From positions 1-18,128 of the forward strand of contig DJQL01000012.1 in the NCBI GenBank assembly GCA_002437565.1: DNA of 18,128 nucleotides, in the 5' to 3' direction. The position numbers were made by a program, and so were the translations under genes. Positions 14,918 to 18,128 of the stretch are shown here, piece after piece (position 1 is the first letter of the stretch; each line of letters opens with the position of its first letter). A model generated the notes under the pieces. The model was not told the origin of the DNA and made no database searches. It saw only the letters and a list, made by a program, of their open reading frames with translations. The stretch comes from Prevotella sp. UBA6387 (lineage in GTDB: Bacteria; Bacteroidota; Bacteroidia; Bacteroidales; Bacteroidaceae).

Positions 14918-16279
14918 ATGCATATTAAGACATTATTATATACGCCAATGATTTTGTTGGCTTCCTTGGCAGTATCGTGTAGCGAGGATACCGTGGAGGG
15001 ATTTGACAGCACGATGAAGGCAGAGAACTTCTCGTTCCGGCCTGTTGCCGGTGGAGCTATCATGCATTACACATTCCCAAAGGACGAAAATGTCGTCGGC
15101 ATGACTCTCAGTTATGAGGACTACAGCGGAAAGCAATGCCTTATAAGCGCGAGCCCTTTGACAGACTCATTGAAGATCGTAGGTTTCAATGAGGCAAAGG
15201 AAAATGTACCAGCACAAGTTCGCTACCAAAAAAGAGATGGCGAGGACAGTGCTCCTATTGATGTGATGTTCAGCACACATGACTCAGGACCTGTGGCTTT
15301 CTTCAAGGGTCTTAAGGTCGAGTCGGGTTGGAACGGCTTCACGGTGAAGACAAACAACCCTGCTGAGTCTTCGGGCATCGCTCACATTTTTTATCTTGGC
15401 ATCAATCCTTATACCAACAAGGAGGACACATTGTTGCTTACCTCTTTCAATATTGAGGAGGGCAGCGATACCATGACGTTCAAGACAAAGCAGAAAAGGG
15501 ATGTCAATACAATTGTTGTCCGCACAGAGGACTTCCGTGGTTACATGGTAAAGCAGGAGGTGTTCGACAATGTGGCTTCATATAATACTGCAAAATTGCC
15601 GGCAGACGATTTAAGCATAGAATGGAGTTCCTCTGTGGAGGAGCCAAATCACATGATAGGCAAAGAGTGGCTGACAGATGGTGACAACAAGGGACTTGAC
15701 CATTTCACCGACAAGGATCCAAATCACATTCGTATGGCTTGGGCAGGGCCAGAAGCCACTGGAAAGCCAATGTATGTTGACATGAAGAAAAACAGGCTCA
15801 CGGCTGAAGTGAAATTCTATGAGCCATTGCCGATTTATACATATGGTACGGCAGACGACTACTACGAAAAAATGTTGGAATTCGACTTCCCCCAAAAGAC
15901 TCCCTGCGACATCACTGTGTATGGTGCCAAGGACGACAATGGCGTGGCTGGTGATTGGGACAACAAACAGTGGCAAAAGCTTGGAAGTTTCAAGCAAGAC
16001 CCAATGGTTGACCCTAAATTGCGTTGGAGTTATAAGTGTTTGAATGACTTTAACTACAACTTTTATATTAGCACGATGGAAGAAGCCTTGAAAACAGACT
16101 CTATTTGCTGTTCTGTTGGCATTCCGGCTGAGGGTCAAGATGGAGGTTATCGCTATTTGAAAATTGTCTTCAACGACACCTTTGGGCTTGTTGATGGAGA
16201 ATGGACATATACAGGTGGTAACGTGTCGAAATATATTTTCCTGTCGGAAATGGAAGTCTATACTAAAAAGGAAGAATAA
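14918..16279 (+). CDS. DUF4959/DUF5126/DUF5000-type surface lipoprotein
   Basis: A 453-residue lipoprotein with lipobox LAVSC (17-21). The N-terminal ~100 residues (FSFRPVAGGAIMHYTFP and following) match the DUF4959 Ig-like domain. About 120-225 is a second beta domain of DUF5126 type. About 245-453 (from IGKEWLTDGDN to YIFLSEMEVY) is a DUF5000 domain with a discoidin-like, carbohydrate-binding look. In Bacteroidota such three-domain lipoproteins follow susCD and are taken to be surface glycan-binding proteins; that role is inferred from position, not from known binding residues. It starts 48 bp after susD with no terminator between, and ends 3 bp before the next lipoprotein gene. Domain names rest on recall of the families. 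Confidence 0.82.
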   Translation: MHIKTLLYTPMILLASLAVSCSEDTVEGFDSTMKAENFSFRPVAGGAIMHYTFPKDENVVGMTLSYEDYSGKQCLISASPLTDSLKIVGFNEAKENVPAQVRYQKRDGEDSAPIDVMFSTHDSGPVAFFKGLKVESGWNGFTVKTNNPAESSGIAHIFYLGINPYTNKEDTLLLTSFNIEEGSDTMTFKTKQKRDVNTIVVRTEDFRGYMVKQEVFDNVASYNTAKLPADDLSIEWSSSVEEPNHMIGKEWLTDGDNKGLDHFTDKDPNHIRMAWAGPEATGKPMYVDMKKNRLTAEVKFYEPLPIYTYGTADDYYEKMLEFDFPQKTPCDITVYGAKDDNGVAGDWDNKQWQKLGSFKQDPMVDPKLRWSYKCLNDFNYNFYISTMEEALKTDSICCSVGIPAEGQDGGYRYLKIVFNDTFGLVDGEWTYTGGNVSKYIFLSEMEVYTKKEE

Positions 16280-16282
16280 GCA

Positions 16283-17848
16283 ATGAAAATAAAGAAATAC
16301 TATATTGTTGCCGCGCTGGCCTCGTTTGCGCTATGTGGGTGTGGTGACATTGCCGACACGTTCAGCGAATGGACAGAAGGTGGCGAGAAAAGGTATGTAG
16401 GCGAGACGGAGAATTTCCAGCTTAAGTCTGGTTGGGACCGTCTTATCGCGTCTTGGGATTCTCCGGTTGACCCAGCAATCACCAAGATCAAGGTAAAATG
16501 GACGGATGACGATGCCAAGTCAGATTCTGTCATGCTTGACAGGAATATCACGTCTTATAATATCACGGGTTTGAAGAACTCTTCCTACTCTGTGACGTTA
16601 ACCGCGGTCAGCGGTGAAGGTAAGGAGTCGTTGTCGTCTACCCTCTATGCTCGTCCTTATACCGAGGAACATGAGGTGATACAGTCGTTCTCACGCATCA
16701 TTTCTTCATATTATTTCATGAATGATCGCCTGGTACTAAAATTCCTTGGGTGGGAAGATGGCATGATGAATGCCGTACTTAAATACACCAAGGAAAATGG
16801 CGAGGCCGATTCTCTTGTTATCACCAAGGACATGGCTAATGGTGAGGACAACGAGTTGTTTGAAGAATACTGGGAAGATTGTCCTTATATGCTTCTTCCA
16901 GATGCTGTGGATAAGACTAAGCCAATTCTTCTTTACCGTACTGGCCGCGTGTCAGGGTGTGAAGACGTAATACACTTCCCTGTTTTTGAGTTGACACCGG
17001 ATAGAACATTCTCTTCAGATTTCAAGGAAATACTCAAGAAGACTTATGGACTTAGCTCCACAGCTCTTGATGCTGACGGAAACGTGAAAGACGAGTGGGC
17101 CGACAAGGTGACTTCCCTCTCCATTGATGATGACCTCACCAATTTTGATGACCTTCTCAACTTCCCTAAGCTAAAGTCTGTTTATCTTGGCAAGCATCGT
17201 TATCTTACCGACGCGGGCATAAAAGACGCGAGCCGTGGCCAGTTGAACGTGGGTGAGAAGTTGCCGTCAATTTTTGCCGTCACCACATTGCATGAGCTTA
17301 ACGGTTTGACAATCTACCGCTATAACAAGCATTTCCAGCGGCTTGGCAGTCTTGACTTTATTAAGGACATGGGTAAGCCAACCATGCCTGATTATAAATT
17401 CTATGACTTGCATAAGGCTTCGGTCAACGTGTCACCAGATGACGAGGAAGGGTATGATTCTCATCCGGAATATCTTGTTGACAACAATACGGAAAGTTGT
17501 TGGTCGCCATTAGCCCAAACAGGTAGTGTGGACTACAGCATAACGATAGACCTTAAGAGCGAAAAGACAGTAAGCGGCATAAAGATAGTGCAGAAAAATT
17601 TTGGCAAGTACGACCAAGACATGGATTACGCTTTGTCGATGGTAAAGGTTTATGCTGCCGATAAGTCTGGTATCTTCGAGCAGGCGACTAATCTTAACGA
17701 AAACTATATAGGTACAAGTGCGGGTGAGACTATCGTCCTGCCTTTCTCCAATAAGAGGAACATCAGGTATGTCAGGTTGACATTCCCAGCCAATGCCTAT
17801 CATGGCTTCTTCGGCGTCACGTTTGCCGAGGTAGGGCTGTATGAATAG
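16283..17848 (+). CDS. DUF4998 / F5/8-type C (discoidin) domain surface lipoprotein
   Basis: A 521-residue lipoprotein; lipobox LCGC (17-20), lipidated C20. Residues about 20-125 (RYVGETENFQLKSGWDRLIASWD, then a fibronectin-III-like strand set) fit DUF4998. About 130-235 appears to be a further beta domain. About 237-355 is a segment with a leucine-rich-repeat-like stretch (VTSLSIDDD, FPKLKSVYLGKHRYL) that I cannot name. About 378-521 is an F5/8 type C domain: SHPEYLVDNNTESCWSP, DYSITIDLKSEKTVSGIKI, RYVRLTFPAN and the terminal FAEVGLYE; this fold often binds sugars. Likely a second surface glycan-binding protein of the operon. Starts 3 bp after the previous stop, implying coupled translation. 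Confidence 0.82.
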   Translation: MKIKKYYIVAALASFALCGCGDIADTFSEWTEGGEKRYVGETENFQLKSGWDRLIASWDSPVDPAITKIKVKWTDDDAKSDSVMLDRNITSYNITGLKNSSYSVTLTAVSGEGKESLSSTLYARPYTEEHEVIQSFSRIISSYYFMNDRLVLKFLGWEDGMMNAVLKYTKENGEADSLVITKDMANGEDNELFEEYWEDCPYMLLPDAVDKTKPILLYRTGRVSGCEDVIHFPVFELTPDRTFSSDFKEILKKTYGLSSTALDADGNVKDEWADKVTSLSIDDDLTNFDDLLNFPKLKSVYLGKHRYLTDAGIKDASRGQLNVGEKLPSIFAVTTLHELNGLTIYRYNKHFQRLGSLDFIKDMGKPTMPDYKFYDLHKASVNVSPDDEEGYDSHPEYLVDNNTESCWSPLAQTGSVDYSITIDLKSEKTVSGIKIVQKNFGKYDQDMDYALSMVKVYAADKSGIFEQATNLNENYIGTSAGETIVLPFSNKRNIRYVRLTFPANAYHGFFGVTFAEVGLYE

Positions 17849-17874
17849 ATTCTAATTTTAAGGCAAATAAACTT

Positions 17875-18128
17875 ATGTTTGAGACTAAAGTGACATTGGT
17901 CGCTGGCCTGCTCGCTTTTGGCACTACTACTTTCGCCCAAGCAGCTCCCGACAAGCTGCTGGGCATCTTGAAGACAGAGTTGGCGCACAACTTCTCTGAG
18001 CTTCAAAAGCAGCAGGTGAAGCCCTACTTCATGAGCTATCGTGCTGAAGACGTTTACAAGCACGTCATTAGCAGTAGCTTCGGTGAGACATCCTCCGACA
18101 ATGAGAGTCGATCACGCTCGGTCACTCC
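17875..18128 (+). CDS. Secreted TldD/PmbA-related peptidase-like protein (3' end outside window)
   Basis: Only the first 84 codons are in the window. The ATG at 17875 has an in-frame TGA not far upstream and no earlier in-frame ATG. It opens a signal peptide (VTLVAGLLAFGTTTFAQA, residues 6-23), with no lipobox cysteine. The mature start ILKTELAHNFSEL (31-43), KPYFMSYRAEDVY (49-61) and ISSSFGE (65-71) resembles the N-terminal pattern of exported TldD/PmbA-related metallopeptidase-like proteins (old peptidase family U62). The zinc-binding region would lie beyond the edge, so activity cannot be judged. The gene follows the discoidin lipoprotein by 26 bp with no terminator, so it appears to be in the same operon. 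If the family is right, the operon may act on glycopeptides as well as glycans. Confidence 0.6.
   Translation, partial: MFETKVTLVAGLLAFGTTTFAQAAPDKLLGILKTELAHNFSELQKQQVKPYFMSYRAEDVYKHVISSSFGETSSDNESRSRSVT

Noticed and set aside
15611..16138. 175-codon minus-strand frame inside the DUF5000 lipoprotein gene
   Set aside because: Antisense shadow; no signal or domain, and the plus-strand frame is intact.

Overview
The window looks like chromosomal DNA of a gut or rumen Bacteroidota, most likely a Prevotella-type organism. Several starts are preceded by the Bacteroidota -7 box TAnnTTTG and almost none has a Shine-Dalgarno sequence. There is a SusC/SusD pair with lipoprotein companions, and many DUF families that are common in Bacteroidales. 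Base composition is moderate, with AT-rich gaps. The species call is inference from gene content only.

Left part (1-2153): the 5' half of a minus-strand AAA-ATPase/PD-(D/E)XK-type protein runs off the left edge. A 545-bp gap follows, holding short tandem repeats and several hairpins. Next is a minus-strand SpoU/TrmH-family RNA methyltransferase. Centre-left (2283-6068): a sugar-phosphate nucleotidyltransferase and an MFS sugar transporter form a two-gene plus-strand operon. It ends at a strong 15-bp hairpin shared with the convergent phosphoglucosamine-mutase-like gene glmM. Transporter, mutase and nucleotidyltransferase could together supply an activated sugar, but no kinase is present.

Centre (6145-9108): a minus-strand operon runs glycyl-tRNA synthetase, then an FKBP-type peptidyl-prolyl isomerase lipoprotein, then a DUF4827 lipoprotein. 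The DUF4827 protein reads as a degenerate FKBP domain and is probably an ancient paralogue of its neighbour.

Right part (9451-18128): a plus-strand polysaccharide-utilisation-type operon. It encodes a SusC-like TonB-dependent transporter with an N-terminal STN signalling domain and a SusD-like lipoprotein. Two further lipoproteins follow: one of DUF4959/DUF5126/DUF5000 type, and one with an N-terminal DUF4998-like region and a C-terminal F5/8-type (discoidin) domain. Last is the start of a secreted protein that resembles TldD/PmbA-related peptidases. Spacings are 4, 48, 3 and 26 bp, so the genes are probably one transcript. SusC/SusD would import a glycan or glycopeptide captured by the two lipoproteins. 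No glycoside hydrolase or regulator lies inside the window, so the substrate cannot be named. The 342-bp gap before susC holds two sets of short direct repeats that are candidate control sites.
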